From Microbispora oryzae (lineage in GTDB: Bacteria; Actinomycetota; Actinomycetes; Streptosporangiales; Streptosporangiaceae), in the NCBI RefSeq assembly GCF_017896165.1, contig NZ_JAFCNB010000017.1, positions 62,001-126,000 on the forward strand: DNA of 64,000 nt, written 5' to 3'. The stretch's first letter is position 1, and every line of letters starts with the position of its first letter. Below are positions 27,032 through 38,058 of this stretch, piece after piece. The notes under the pieces are model-generated. The model was not told where the DNA came from. It saw only the letters and a program-made list of their open reading frames with translations, and did not search any database. The position numbers and the translations under genes are program-made.

Positions 27032-28195
27032 TCACTCGGGCGGCATCGAGCCGGCCGACCAGGCGCGTTCGAGCGCCTTCGGCAGGCCCCACCAGCCGAG
27101 CGGGGTCAGCACCTCCGAGCGGTCCACGATGCCCAGATGCGCCCAGAGCGGGGTGACCGCGGTGAACAGCATCTCCGTGGCCTCCAGGTCCTCCGGCTCG
27201 TCGGGCTCGACGTCGACGTCCTCGGAGTCGGCGATGAACCGGGCGATCCGCTCGGGTGAGGCGAGGACGCCGGGGCCGTACCGGACCAGGGTGGTCACCG
27301 CGGCCAGCCAGTCGGCGTGGTGGATGGCGCACAGCGAGGCCAGGATGGAGTCCTCGTGGCTGAGCTCGCCGTCCATGTCGAAGAAGCGGGCGGCGTCCTC
27401 CTCGTCGGGCAGGTCCGAGATGGGCGAGGCGATCCCGGCGGCGACGGTGAGCCACAGCTCCTCGTCGCTCTCCGGCAGCGAGTCCTCCTCCAGGCCGGCG
27501 CACGCGCGCAGGATGGTGCCCGGATAGCCGGTGCGGGTCAGCGTGACCCGGAGCCGCAGCGCGGCGGACCGCAGGTCGGCGGCGGGAAACGGCGGCTCCG
27601 GCAGATCTTCGAGCACCCGCTGCAGCTCGCTGAGCGCGTAGGCCTCCTCTTCGTCCCAGGTCGCGTAGAGCTCCTGGTCCTGTTCGTCGTTGACCACGAC
27701 GTTGGGCACCCGGCCGTCCGGCAGCGGCGTGCCGAGCCACCGCTCCTGGAGTTCCTCGTAGGCGTGCCTGGCCTCCACGTCGCCCGAGGTCAGCGCGTCC
27801 GGGTCGATCTCGCCGCGGGCCAGCCGCTCCTCCAGGAACTCCACCAGCCGCTCGTACATCTCGACGGCCACCGGACCGCGCTCCCCCTCCTCGGGCCACA
27901 GGAAGTAGCTCCGGGTGAGCATGATCGGCTCGGTCCCGCTTGACTCCAGCCACCGCTGGACGTCGCCGACCGTGGCGACCCCCGACTCGATCCTGGCCAG
28001 GATGGTCTTCGCCGACGTCCAGAAGACGACGGAGAGGGGGTTGCCCGCGGCGAGCATCTCGCGCCGCAGATCGGGCAGGGCGACCAGGGCCTGCCCTGAG
28101 GGGACGGCCAGCAGTGCCCGCGCCACGTCGCGCCGCGTCAACGCCGCGGCCGGGCGGCCGGCGTACCTGACCGCGAAGTCCAGATCCAAGCCCAC
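27032..28195 (-). CDS. Uncharacterised acidic protein
   Basis: A 387-residue soluble protein rich in Glu and Asp, with no membrane helix, signal peptide or recognised catalytic motif. It is mostly helical, with segments such as LTRRDVARALLAVPSGQALVALP, a WFLWPEEGERGP-like stretch and a long acidic run near residues 320-335 (DSEDVDVEPDEPEDLEATE). It converges on the GNAT gene 11 bases away and diverges from the DsbH-like gene. Strong third-position GC bias supports that it is a real gene. I do not recognise its family. Confidence 0.7.
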   Translation of the reverse strand: MGLDLDFAVRYAGRPAAALTRRDVARALLAVPSGQALVALPDLRREMLAAGNPLSVVFWTSAKTILARIESGVATVGDVQRWLESSGTEPIMLTRSYFLWPEEGERGPVAVEMYERLVEFLEERLARGEIDPDALTSGDVEARHAYEELQERWLGTPLPDGRVPNVVVNDEQDQELYATWDEEEAYALSELQRVLEDLPEPPFPAADLRSAALRLRVTLTRTGYPGTILRACAGLEEDSLPESDEELWLTVAAGIASPISDLPDEEDAARFFDMDGELSHEDSILASLCAIHHADWLAAVTTLVRYGPGVLASPERIARFIADSEDVDVEPDEPEDLEATEMLFTAVTPLWAHLGIVDRSEVLTPLGWWGLPKALERAWSAGSMPPE

Positions 28196-28348
28196 GTCCT
28201 GTGAGCCTACGCCCGGCGGCCCCGCCGCACACCCCCACGGCCCCCGCGGACATGCCTCGCCGTCGTAACGGAATGATCAGTTTCCGGCCATGTCCGGTCC
28301 GTCCGCGCGGCGGTCGGCGTCGCGCGGCCGGTGTGAGAGGCTGTGCGC

Positions 28349-30380
28349 ATGAATCGGCTGGGTAGTGAGACCTCTCCCTACCTCCTCCAGCACGCCGCCA
28401 ATCCCGTGGATTGGTGGCCATGGGGAGAGGAGGCGATGCGAGAAGCGAGTAGGCGGGACGTACCCCTTTTGATTTCGATCGGGTACTCATCCTGCCATTG
28501 GTTACCCGCTTCTTGACATCCACCGGTGCCACGTGATGGCGCACGAGTCGTTCGAGGACGAGGCGACCGCGCGGCTGATGAACGAGATGTTCGTCAACGT
28601 CAAGGTCGACCGTGAGGAACGGCCCGACGTCGACGCGGTCTACATGAGCGCCACGCAGGCGATGACGGGGCACGGCGGCTGGCCGATGACGGTCTTCGCC
28701 ACCCCCGAGGGACATCCCTTCTACACCGGGACCTACTTTCCCCGGGCCCAGTTCCAGCGGCTCCTGCTCGGCGTGTCGCAGGCCTGGCGCGACGATCGCG
28801 ACGCGGTGGTCGCCCAGGGCGCCACCGTCGTCGGCGCGCTGAGCGAGCGCGGCGGCGTGCCCTCCGGCCCCATGCCGACCGCGGGCACCCTGGAGACGGC
28901 CGTACGCGACCTGGCGCGGACCTTCGACGAGCGGCACGGCGGCTTCGGGGGCGCGCCCAAGTTCCCGCCGTCCATGGTGCTGGAGTTCCTGCTGCGGCAC
29001 GGGACGCCCGACGCGCTGCGCATGGCCTCCGCCACCATGGAGGCGATGGCCAGGGGCGGCCTGTACGACCAGCTCGGTGGCGGCTTCGCCCGCTACTCGG
29101 TGGACGCCGCCTGGGTCGTGCCCCACTTCGAGAAGATGCTCTACGACAACGCCCTGCTGCTGCGGACGTACACGCACTGGTGGCGGTCGACCGGCTCGGT
29201 TCTCGCCCGGCGGGTGGCGCTGGAGACCGCGGAGTGGCTGCTGCGGGAGATGCGCACGCCCGAGGGCGGCTTCGCCTCCGCCCTCGACGCCGACAGCGAG
29301 GGCGAGGACGGCACACACGGCGAGGGCCTCTTCTATGTCTGGACGCCGGACGCGATCAGAGAGGTGCTCGGCCCGGACGACGGCGACTGGGCCGTGGCGC
29401 TCTTCGAGGTGACCGGCACCTTCGAACACGGCACGTCGGTGCTCCAGCTCCTGCGCGACCCCGGCGACCCGGACCGGTACGAGCGGGTCAGGAGCGCCCT
29501 GTTCTCGGCGCGCGAACGGCGGCCGCGGCCGGGCCGGGACGACAAGGTGGTGGCGTCCTGGAACGGCCTCGCCGTCGCCGCCCTCGCCGAGACGGGCGCC
29601 CTGCTCGAGCGCCCCGACCTGGTGGACGCGGCGCGGGACGCGGCCGAGCTGCTGATCGGCCGGCACCTGAGCGGGCAGCCGTCCGCGCGGCTGCTACGCA
29701 CCTCCAGGGACGGCCGTGCGGGCACGCACGCCGGCGTCCTGGAAGACTACGCCGACGTCGCCGAGGGCCTGCTCGCCCTGTACGGCGTGACCGGCGAGAC
29801 CCGGTGGTTCCGCGTCGCGGAGAGCCTGCTGGAGACGCTGCTGGCCCGTTTTCCCGACGGCTCGGGCGGCTTCTTCGACGCGGCCGACGACGCCGAGCGC
29901 CTCTTCCAGCGGCCCCAGGACCCCACCGACAACGCCACCCCGTCCGGCCAGTTCGCCGCGGCGGGCGCCCTGCTGTCGTACGCCGCCCTGACGGGTTCGG
30001 CCCGCCACCGGGAGGCCGCCGAGGCGGCGCTCGGCCCGCTCTCCGCTCTCGCCGACGGGTACGCCAGGTTCGCCGGCTGGGGACTGGCCGTGGCTGAGGC
30101 GGCCCTGCACGGGCCCGCCGAGGTCGCGATCGTCGGCCCGCCAGAAGACCCGCGCACCCGGGCCCTGCACCGGGCGGCCCTGCTGTCGCCCGCGCCGGGC
30201 CTCGTCGTCGCCCTGGGTGACGGAACGGCCGATGGAACAGCCGAGGGAACGGCCGGCGTGCCGCTGCTGGAGGGGCGTGGCCCGGTCGGCGGCGCGCCCG
30301 CCGCGTACGTCTGCCGGCGTTTCACCTGCCGGGCCCCCGTCACCACGCCCGGCGAGCTCAGGGCCGAGCTGGCCACCTGA
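28349..30380 (+). pseudogene. DUF255/YyaL (DsbH-like) thioredoxin-domain protein, broken at its CxxC motif
   Basis: The first 51 codons read [22 protein letters not shown]… to SIGYSSCHW and match the N-terminus of the ~670-residue spermatogenesis-associated protein 20/YyaL family. In an intact gene CHVMAHESFEDE follows directly. Here 25 extra bases (28502-28526) intervene, add a stop at 28514-28516 and shift the frame; the downstream frame from 28527 resumes the protein and runs intact through the six-hairpin toroid domain to the stop at 30380. The 25-base block splits the CHWC redox motif exactly between W and C. The first 51 codons also use many A/T-ending codons, unlike the rest. If only the downstream part is made, it would start at the GTG at 28533. 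Confidence 0.8.
28502..28526 (+). other. 25-base insertion within the CxxC codons
   Basis: The block begins right after the TGG codon of CHW and ends right before the TGC of the second cysteine. The sequences at its edges share a loose CCANNGGT match 25 bases apart (28495 and 28520), which could reflect a duplication-type event. Confidence 0.75.
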
Positions 30381-30480
30381 TCTCACCCCGCCCCGGCAGC
30401 CACCCCCGACACACCCCAGCCGCAGCCGGGCCGCATTTGGGCCACATCTGGGCAGCGTTCGGGGGGCGCGGCGCGGAGGC

Positions 30481-32781
30481 TCAGCCGGTGGGCGCGCCGC
30501 CGGGGTCGGGGTTCGGGATCACAACGGGACCGCCGTCGCCACCACCAGTGCCACCACCGCCGTCGCCCCCGCCGATGCCGGTGCCGCTCCCGCCGCCGGT
30601 GCGGCCGTTGCCGCCGGGAGGCTCGGCGCCGCCCGGCTGATCACCGGGCTGATCACCGGGCTGGTCGCCCTGCTGGCCACCGGGCTGGCCCTCGGAGCCG
30701 TCGCCGGGCCGGCCTGTCCCACCGCCGGTGCCGTTCCCGTCCTGCGGAGGCGTCTGCGGGCGGCCGGACCCGCCGGGAGGCGTGACCGGCACGCCGTCCG
30801 TCGGGAAGGGAGTCGCGCCGTTCGCCCCATCCGGGCGCGCCTGGGTGTAGCCCTCCCAGTAGTTGTACGGATCCCAGCTGACCGGGTCGGGGAACTGCTT
30901 GACCGGCTTGTCCTCCATGGCCGCGCTCATGAAGTGTTTCCAGATCTGGGCGGGCAGCGAGCCCCCGAACAACTCTCCGTAGCCCGGGATCGTCACGGGC
31001 TTGTTGTCGTCGCGGAACATGTCGACCGCCACGGCGAGCTGGGGGACGAACCCGGAGAACCAGACGGCCGCCGACTCGTCGGTGGTGCCGGTCTTCCCGG
31101 CGGCCGGGCGGTCCCACAGGCGGGCGGCCGTGCCCGTGCCGCCCCGGATGACCTGCTCCATGGCGTAGGTGGCGTCGGCGGCGGTCGACTCGCGGAAGGC
31201 CCGCTTCCCCGGCGGGGCGAACCGGCGGGTGATCCCGCGCGCGTCGGTGACCGAGCGGATCACGTGGGCGTCGTGGTGGACGCCGAGGGCGGCGAACGTG
31301 CCGAAGCCCGACGCCTGCTGGACGGCGCTCACCGACGCCACGCCCAGCGGGAACGTCGCGGCCGACTCGTGCGGGGTGAGCTGCGCCGCGGGGATGCCGG
31401 CCGCCTCCGCCGCCGCCGCGACCTTGTCCAGGCCGACCTTCTGCCCGAGGTCGACGAACGCCGTGTTGACCGAGTTGCGGGTGGCGTCGACCAGGTTGAT
31501 CTCCGGGCCGTACGAGGCGCCGCCCGCGTTGGGGATGTCCGCGGTGCCCACCCGGATCGGGGACATGCCGTCCACCAGCGTGTCGAGGCCGTACCCCGCC
31601 TCCAGCGCGGCGGCCAGCGTGTACGGCTTGAACGTCGATCCGGCCTGGACCTTCGCGGAGAACGCGTTGTCGTACTGGTTGGCCTCGTAGCGACCGCCGT
31701 AGAACGCGAGCACCTCGCCGGTGGCCGGGTCGACCGCGGCCAGGCCGGTGCGCACCTTCTTGGGGGTGTCTTCCGGCAGCTCCGACGTCACCGCCTCCTG
31801 GGCCAGCGACATCAGCTTCTTGTCGAAGGTCGTGGTGACCTTCAGACCGCCCTTGTTGATGTCCTCGTCGGTGAAGCCCAGCCGGTTCAGCTCGGCGTTG
31901 ACCTGGGCGAGCATGTAACCGTTCTGGCCGCCGAGCGAGAGCGGCGCCTTCTGCTTGGCGAAGGTGGGGAAGACCAGCGCGGCGGCCTGCTCCCGGGTGA
32001 GCGCGTGGATCTCGACCATGCCGTCCAGGACCGACCGCCACCGCGCTCGCGCGGCCTCCAGATCGGCGCCCTTCGGGTCGGCGAAGCGGCTCGGCTGCTG
32101 GATCACCGCGGCCAGGTAGACCCCCTGCGCCGTCGACAGCTTGGAGACGTCGACGCCGAAGTATGCCTTGGCCGCGGCCTGGATGCCGTACGCGCCCCGG
32201 CCGAAGTAGATCGTGTTGAGGTAGCGCTCAAGCACCCAGTCCTTGGACTGCGAGCCGTCCACCTTCAACGCGATCATGATCTCCTTCAGCTTGCGCCCGA
32301 CGGAGCGTTCCTGGCCGAGGCCGCTGTAGTAGTTGCGGACCATCTGCTGGGTGATCGTGGAGCCGCCCTGGAGCTGGTGGCCGCTGACGGTGGACCACAT
32401 CGCCCGGAACGTTCCAGACAGCGACACGCCCTTGTCGCGGTAGAACGTGCGGTTCTCGGCGGCGATGACGGCGTCCCGCACGGGCGTCGGGACCCGGCTG
32501 AGCGGCACGGTGGTCCGGTCGACTCCGACCCTCGCCAGCACGGTCTTGGCGTCGCGGTAGTAGATGACCGAGCCCTGTGCGGTCGCGGACTCCTGCGCGC
32601 TGCCCGGGATGGGCGTGAGGAGCCAGACGACGCCGAGGAACGCGACCAGCCCGAGGACCAGACCGCCCACGCCGAGAAGGAGGATCCGCGGAAGCCGGCG
32701 CCGCCGGCGCCCCGGCGTCGGCGCGGCCCCGCCGCCGGGCGGGCCCGCCGCCTCGGCGGGACGTTCGTCGCCGCTGTCCAC
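30481..32781 (-). CDS. Class A penicillin-binding protein (bifunctional transglycosylase/transpeptidase)
   Basis: The 766-residue protein has a short basic cytosolic tail, a membrane helix (about 32-55), a GT51 glycosyltransferase domain (catalytic Glu109 in AAENRTFY, GGSTITQQ at 139-146, KLKEIMIA, LERYLNTIYFGRGAYGI) and a transpeptidase domain with Ser382-x-x-Lys385 (GSTFKP), SVN (437-439) and KTGTT (563-567). It polymerises and cross-links peptidoglycan outside the membrane. The last ~120 residues are a low-complexity Gly/Pro/Gln tail (QPGGQQGDQPGDQPGDQPGG) typical of actinobacterial PonA-like proteins. GTG start with a weak G-rich ribosome site. Confidence 0.93.
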   Translation of the reverse strand: MDSGDERPAEAAGPPGGGAAPTPGRRRRRLPRILLLGVGGLVLGLVAFLGVVWLLTPIPGSAQESATAQGSVIYYRDAKTVLARVGVDRTTVPLSRVPTPVRDAVIAAENRTFYRDKGVSLSGTFRAMWSTVSGHQLQGGSTITQQMVRNYYSGLGQERSVGRKLKEIMIALKVDGSQSKDWVLERYLNTIYFGRGAYGIQAAAKAYFGVDVSKLSTAQGVYLAAVIQQPSRFADPKGADLEAARARWRSVLDGMVEIHALTREQAAALVFPTFAKQKAPLSLGGQNGYMLAQVNAELNRLGFTDEDINKGGLKVTTTFDKKLMSLAQEAVTSELPEDTPKKVRTGLAAVDPATGEVLAFYGGRYEANQYDNAFSAKVQAGSTFKPYTLAAALEAGYGLDTLVDGMSPIRVGTADIPNAGGASYGPEINLVDATRNSVNTAFVDLGQKVGLDKVAAAAEAAGIPAAQLTPHESAATFPLGVASVSAVQQASGFGTFAALGVHHDAHVIRSVTDARGITRRFAPPGKRAFRESTAADATYAMEQVIRGGTGTAARLWDRPAAGKTGTTDESAAVWFSGFVPQLAVAVDMFRDDNKPVTIPGYGELFGGSLPAQIWKHFMSAAMEDKPVKQFPDPVSWDPYNYWEGYTQARPDGANGATPFPTDGVPVTPPGGSGRPQTPPQDGNGTGGGTGRPGDGSEGQPGGQQGDQPGDQPGDQPGGAEPPGGNGRTGGGSGTGIGGGDGGGGTGGGDGGPVVIPNPDPGGAPTG

Positions 32782-32902
32782 GCATTACCCCCAGATGTCC
32801 GCCGCCGCCCGTGAGCTGGGCGGTTCTTCCACGGTAAACGATGGGCCACGATGCCCGGCGCGTTCCGCGAGGGCTGTGGACAACCGCGTACGACGAGGAG
32901 CG

Positions 32903-33370
32903 TCAGGCGCCGGCCGCGGACACGAGCGGCATCGTCCGGTACGGCACCGGGGTGTCGAGGGCGATCACGGACGAGGTCCGCATGACGCCCTGGACGTCCA
33001 CGATCAGATCGATGACCCGCTGCAGGTCGGCGTTGCTGCGGGCCACCACCCGGCAGAGCATGTCGTCGCCCCCCGTGATCGTGTGCGCCTCCAGGACCTC
33101 CGGGATGAGCGCGAGCCGGTCGGCGACCGGCACGTGCCCGCCGACCTGCCGGATCTGCAGGGTCACGAACGCGGTCACGTCGTAGCCCAGCGCCGACGGG
33201 TCGATGTCGGGGCCGTACCCGGTGATGACGCCGCGGGCGGCGAGCCGGTCGAGCCGCGCCTGGACGGTGCCCCGGGCGACGGCCAGGCGACGGGAGCACT
33301 CCAGCACGCCGATCCTCGGCTCCGCGGCCAGCAGCGAGATGAGCCGGGCGTCGAGCTGATCAATCGTCAC
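32903..33370 (-). CDS. Lrp/AsnC-family regulator, divergent from hppD
   Basis: The 155-residue protein has an N-terminal helix-turn-helix (LLAAEPRIGVLECSRRLAVARGTVQARLDRL) and a C-terminal RAM/ligand domain (AHTITGGDDMLCRVVARSNADLQRVID). The GTG start is five bases after GGAGG. It is transcribed away from hppD across a 96-base region containing repeated TTGNNCAA elements, so it very likely regulates tyrosine breakdown in response to an aromatic amino acid or keto acid. Confidence 0.9.
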   Translation of the reverse strand: MTIDQLDARLISLLAAEPRIGVLECSRRLAVARGTVQARLDRLAARGVITGYGPDIDPSALGYDVTAFVTLQIRQVGGHVPVADRLALIPEVLEAHTITGGDDMLCRVVARSNADLQRVIDLIVDVQGVMRTSSVIALDTPVPYRTMPLVSAAGA

Positions 33371-33407
33371 AACGTCCTCCGGACGAGCAGGCCCACGACT
33401 GGGCAGA

Positions 33408-34570
<1,163 letters not shown>

Positions 34571-34692
34571 CACGCCCATAGGCGGTCCCCGCCGGCCGCG
34601 GGGTGACCGTCACGGAGGGCGATTTCACCCCATAGGGGATGTTTTGCGGTTTTCCGGCTTTGTCCCGGCGGCGGCCTGGTGACCAACCAACC

Positions 34693-35199
34693 ATGGGAGC
34701 AGCGCCGCCGCCTCCGGGCGGGCCGTACGAGGAACCCCGGGTCCCCTGGACCGCTCCCCCGCTCGGCACGGCGGGCCCGCCGCTGGCGGGCCGGTGGCGC
34801 CGGCTGTTCGCGGGGATCGTGGACGCCATCATCGTGGGGCTCATCTCGTCGCCGTTCGCGTGGAGCGGCTGGATGGTGCTCGGCAGCCGCGCCGGCGCGA
34901 CCGGCGGCGTCGACGTCTCGCAGGCCTTCCTCGCCGGTGTGATCGGCTTCCTCTACTACTGGCTGCTCCAGTCGTTCTGGAACGGCTGGACCGTGGGCAA
35001 GCGGCTCTTCGGCATGCGGGTCGTGCGGGACGACGGGTCGCCCGCGGGGCCGGGGACCATCGCCGTCCGCCAGCTGGTGGAGGTGCTGCTGGGCTGGCTC
35101 TGCATCCTCGGCCTGGTCGACCTGGCGTGGATCCTCTTCGACCGGAGGAAGCAGGCCCTCCACGACAAGGCGGCCGGAACGCTCGTCGTCGACTCCTGA
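34693..35199 (+). CDS. RDD-family membrane protein
   Basis: The 168-residue protein has a short Pro-rich N-terminus followed by the RDD core: LAGRWRRLFAGIVDAIIVG (the R…D pattern), membrane segments near 50-70 and 75-95, then GWTVGKRLFGMRVVRDDG and a last span with FDRRKQALHDKAAGTLVV. RDD proteins are small membrane proteins of mixed or unknown role. Start uncertain: no ribosome site precedes the ATG, and an upstream GTG (34679) gives MTNQP, a common start for such proteins, but one base out of frame, so a one-base deletion is possible. Confidence 0.8.
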   Translation: MGAAPPPPGGPYEEPRVPWTAPPLGTAGPPLAGRWRRLFAGIVDAIIVGLISSPFAWSGWMVLGSRAGATGGVDVSQAFLAGVIGFLYYWLLQSFWNGWTVGKRLFGMRVVRDDGSPAGPGTIAVRQLVEVLLGWLCILGLVDLAWILFDRRKQALHDKAAGTLVVDS

Positions 35200-35305
35200 C
35201 GCGTCCGCCCGGCCCTCTTGCCGGCCCCTCGCCGCCACTCGGCCACCGGCGGCCCCAGGGGTCGCGCCACGGCTCGCAATCCCCGGCTAACCGCGCGACC
35301 TCGCG

Positions 35306-35311
35306 TAATGT
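35306..35311 (+). promoter_or_regulatory. Possible -10 element before the M1 peptidase gene
   Basis: TAATGT lies ten bases before the ATG and no ribosome site is present, so the mRNA may start at or very near the start codon. No clear -35 box. Confidence 0.35.
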
Positions 35312-35321
35312 GGCTGGCCCT

Positions 35322-36821
35322 ATGGCTGTTCACCGTTTCCCGGTCACCGTGTCCCTGACCGCCGTCCTGTGCGCCGCGCCTCTCGCCGTCTCGTCGGCCT
35401 GCACCGCGTCCGAGGGCGCGGTCGCCCCGCCGTCGCCCGCTCCCATCCTCGCCGGAGCGGGCACCGCGGGCATCGCCACCGCGGGCGTCGGCACCGCCGG
35501 CGCGCCCGGCATCGGCGACCCCGACTTCCCGAGGGACGGCAACGGCGGATACGACGTCGAGCACTATGGCCTGACGCTGGCGTACGACCCCGCCACCAGG
35601 CAGCTCACGGGCAACGCGGCGATCCGGGCGACCGCCGTACAGGACCTCACGTCGTTCGACCTCGACCTGTCCGGGCTGACGGTGAGCCGGGTGACGGTGG
35701 GCGGCACTCCCGCGGGCTTCAGCCGCCAGGGCGACGAGCTGGTGATCAGCCCCGCCGCCCCGATCTCCAAGGGCGGCGCCTTCGACGTGGTGGTCGACTA
35801 CGGGGGCGTGCCCCAGCCGATCCGCGGTTACAGCGGCCTCGGCACGTACGGGTTCACGGCGACGGCCGACGGGGCGTTCGTGGCCTGCGAGCCGAACGGC
35901 GCCAAGACGTGGTTCCCGTCCAACGACCACCCGGCCGACAAGGCGACCTACGACTTCCGCCTCACCGTGCCGGGAGGGCTGACCGCCATCGCGAACGGCG
36001 AGCTCGACGGCGCTCCGGTCACCACCGGCGGCCGGACGACCTTCGTCTGGCGGGAGCGGCACCCCATGGCGTCCTACCTGGCCACGATGACGGTGGGCCG
36101 GTTCGACGTCCGCACCGGCCGGAGCGCGGGGGGCCTGCCGGTCTACGCCGCCGTCGACCCGGCCTTCCGCGACTCCCTCGACGACCTCTACACGCGCAGC
36201 GCGGAGATCACCGACTACTGGTCCACGGTGTTCGGGCCGTACCCGTTCTCCTCCACGGGCGGGGTGATCGACGACTTCGCGGCGGGCTACGCGCTGGAGA
36301 ACCAGACGAAGCCGCTCTACGGCGGATTCCGGCCGCAGCAGAGCATCATCGCCCACGAGCTTGCCCACCAGTGGTTCGGCGACAGCGTGAGCATCACCCG
36401 ATGGAAGGACCTGTGGCTCAACGAGGGCTTCGCCACGTACGCCGAATGGCTGTGGTCGGAGCACCGGGGCGGCGAGAGCGCGGACGCGTTCTTCCGCCAC
36501 TACTACGCGAACGCCACCGATCCGATGTGGGACTATCCGCCCGGCGCCGCCCGGCCCGCCGACCTGTTCAACGCCTCCGTCTACGTCCGGGGGGCCATGG
36601 CCCTGCACGCGCTGCGCCTGGACATCGGCGACGCCCGCTTCTTCGCCCTGCTCCGGGCGTGGACCGGCGAGCACCGGTTCGGGAACGCCACGACCGCGCA
36701 GTTCGTCGAGCTGGCCGAGCGGACGTCGGGCCGGAAGCTCGGCCCCCTGTTCGACGCCTGGCTCACGCGTCCCGGCCGCCCCTCCGTGGCCTCAGGCCCG
36801 CCGCAGCCCGCCGGAGCTTGA
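35322..36821 (+). CDS. Secreted M1-family aminopeptidase
   Basis: The 499-residue protein begins with a signal peptide (about 1-27; the SSAC end is only a weak lipobox), an Ala/Gly/Thr-rich linker, the beta-sandwich N-domain and the gluzincin catalytic domain: HELAHQWFGDS (HExxH) and WLNEGFATYAE supply the zinc ligands and GYALENQTKP resembles the substrate-binding G.MEN loop with Leu in place of Met. It should hydrolyse N-terminal residues of extracellular peptides. It lacks the C-terminal ERAP domain of cytosolic M1 enzymes. It converges on ilvA with a 22-base gap. Confidence 0.9.
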   Translation: MAVHRFPVTVSLTAVLCAAPLAVSSACTASEGAVAPPSPAPILAGAGTAGIATAGVGTAGAPGIGDPDFPRDGNGGYDVEHYGLTLAYDPATRQLTGNAAIRATAVQDLTSFDLDLSGLTVSRVTVGGTPAGFSRQGDELVISPAAPISKGGAFDVVVDYGGVPQPIRGYSGLGTYGFTATADGAFVACEPNGAKTWFPSNDHPADKATYDFRLTVPGGLTAIANGELDGAPVTTGGRTTFVWRERHPMASYLATMTVGRFDVRTGRSAGGLPVYAAVDPAFRDSLDDLYTRSAEITDYWSTVFGPYPFSSTGGVIDDFAAGYALENQTKPLYGGFRPQQSIIAHELAHQWFGDSVSITRWKDLWLNEGFATYAEWLWSEHRGGESADAFFRHYYANATDPMWDYPPGAARPADLFNASVYVRGAMALHALRLDIGDARFFALLRAWTGEHRFGNATTAQFVELAERTSGRKLGPLFDAWLTRPGRPSVASGPPQPAGA

Positions 36822-36843
36822 CCCGGGCCGCCCGAGCACGGGC

Positions 36844-38058
36844 TCAGGAGAAGAACAGCTTGTAGCCCTCCCGCCGCAGGGCGCCGAGCACCTCGTCGCA
36901 GTGCGCGGGCCCCCGGGTCTCCAGTTGCAGGAGCACCTCGGCCTCCTCCAGGTGCAGCCGCGCGCCGACCCGCTCGTGCACCACGTCGAGCACGTTGGCG
37001 CCGAGCTCGGCCAGCCTGGTCAGGAGCGCCGCCAGGGCCCCCGGCCGATCGGTCAGCCGGATGCGGAAGGCCAGGTAGCGCCCGGCGGCCGCGAGGCCGT
37101 GCCGCAGCAGCCGGGCCAGGAGGAGGGGATCGATGTTGCCGCCGGACAGCACCGCCACCACCGGCGGGTCGAACGCGCGCGGCCGGTCGAGCAGGGCCGC
37201 GACCCCGGCCACCCCGGCCGGCTCGACCACCAGCTTCGACCGCTCCAGGCACAGCAGCAGCGCCTTCGACAGCGCCTCCTCCGACACTGTGACCACACTG
37301 TCGACCAGATAGTGGATCAGCTCGAACGGCAGCTCACCCGGGCGGCCGACCGCGATGCCGTCGGCCATCGTGGACGTGGGCTCGACCATGACCGGATGCC
37401 CGGCCGCCAGCGACTCCGGATAGGCCGCCGCGCGGTCGGCCTGCACGCCGACGACCCGGATCCCCGGACGCAGCGACTTCACCGCCAGCGCGACCCCGGC
37501 CGCCAGCCCGCCGCCGCCGATGGGGAGCACGATCGTGCCCGTGTCGGGGAGCTGTTCCATGATCTCCAGGCCGACGGTGCCCTGCCCGGCCACCACGTCC
37601 GGGTGGTCGAACGGGTGGATGAACACCGCGCCGGTCCGGTCGGCGTCCTCACGGGCCGCCTGCAGCGCCGCGTCGACCGTGTGCCCGGCGAAGACCACGT
37701 CGGCGCCGTACGCCCTGGTCGCCTCGACCTTGGGCAGCGGCGCGCCCTGCGGCATGTAGACGGTCGACTTGGCCCCGAGCAGCGACGAGCCCAGGGCCAC
37801 CCCCTGCGCGTGGTTGCCCGCGCTCGCGGCCACGACGCCCCGCGCCCGCTCCTCCTCGCTCAGCCGGGCGATGCGCACGTAGGCGCCCCTGATCTTGAAC
37901 GACCCGGCCCGCTGGAGGTTCTCGCACTTCAGATGGACCGGTCCGCCGATCGTCTCCGACAGCACCCGGGAGTGGAGCACCGGCGTCTGGGCGGCCACCC
38001 CCGCCAGCAGCTCGCGTGCGGCGACGACGTCGTCGTACGTCACCTGTGGAACACCCAT
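36844..38058 (-). CDS. ilvA: Threonine ammonia-lyase
   Basis: The 404-residue PLP enzyme has Lys55 in GSFKIRGA, the glycine loop PIGGGGLAAG and VLSGGNID near the C-terminal side of the core, then one ACT-like domain (AFRIRLTDRPGALAALLTRL). It deaminates L-threonine to 2-oxobutyrate. The single ACT domain and 400-residue length fit the catabolic/TdcB-like actinobacterial group rather than the two-domain biosynthetic enzyme. An amino-acid exporter of the LysE family follows upstream of it in the same direction, which suggests control of threonine pools. Confidence 0.92.
   Translation of the reverse strand: MGVPQVTYDDVVAARELLAGVAAQTPVLHSRVLSETIGGPVHLKCENLQRAGSFKIRGAYVRIARLSEEERARGVVAASAGNHAQGVALGSSLLGAKSTVYMPQGAPLPKVEATRAYGADVVFAGHTVDAALQAAREDADRTGAVFIHPFDHPDVVAGQGTVGLEIMEQLPDTGTIVLPIGGGGLAAGVALAVKSLRPGIRVVGVQADRAAAYPESLAAGHPVMVEPTSTMADGIAVGRPGELPFELIHYLVDSVVTVSEEALSKALLLCLERSKLVVEPAGVAGVAALLDRPRAFDPPVVAVLSGGNIDPLLLARLLRHGLAAAGRYLAFRIRLTDRPGALAALLTRLAELGANVLDVVHERVGARLHLEEAEVLLQLETRGPAHCDEVLGALRREGYKLFFS

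Noticed and set aside
28499-28529. Programmed ribosome bypassing over the 25-base block
   Set aside because: Take-off codon TGG and landing triplet CGG do not match and no supporting hairpin was found, so disruption or sequence error is more likely.
26946-29666. Very long minus-strand open frame (about 900 codons) across the GNAT, acidic protein and DsbH-like genes
   Set aside because: It spans several genes on both strands, has Arg/Gly/Pro-rich composition and no motifs; it is a by-product of high GC content.
34679-34942. Separate gene starting at GTG 34679 before the RDD gene
   Set aside because: The frame is Arg-rich with no domain; at most it shows a one-base deletion at the start of the RDD gene.
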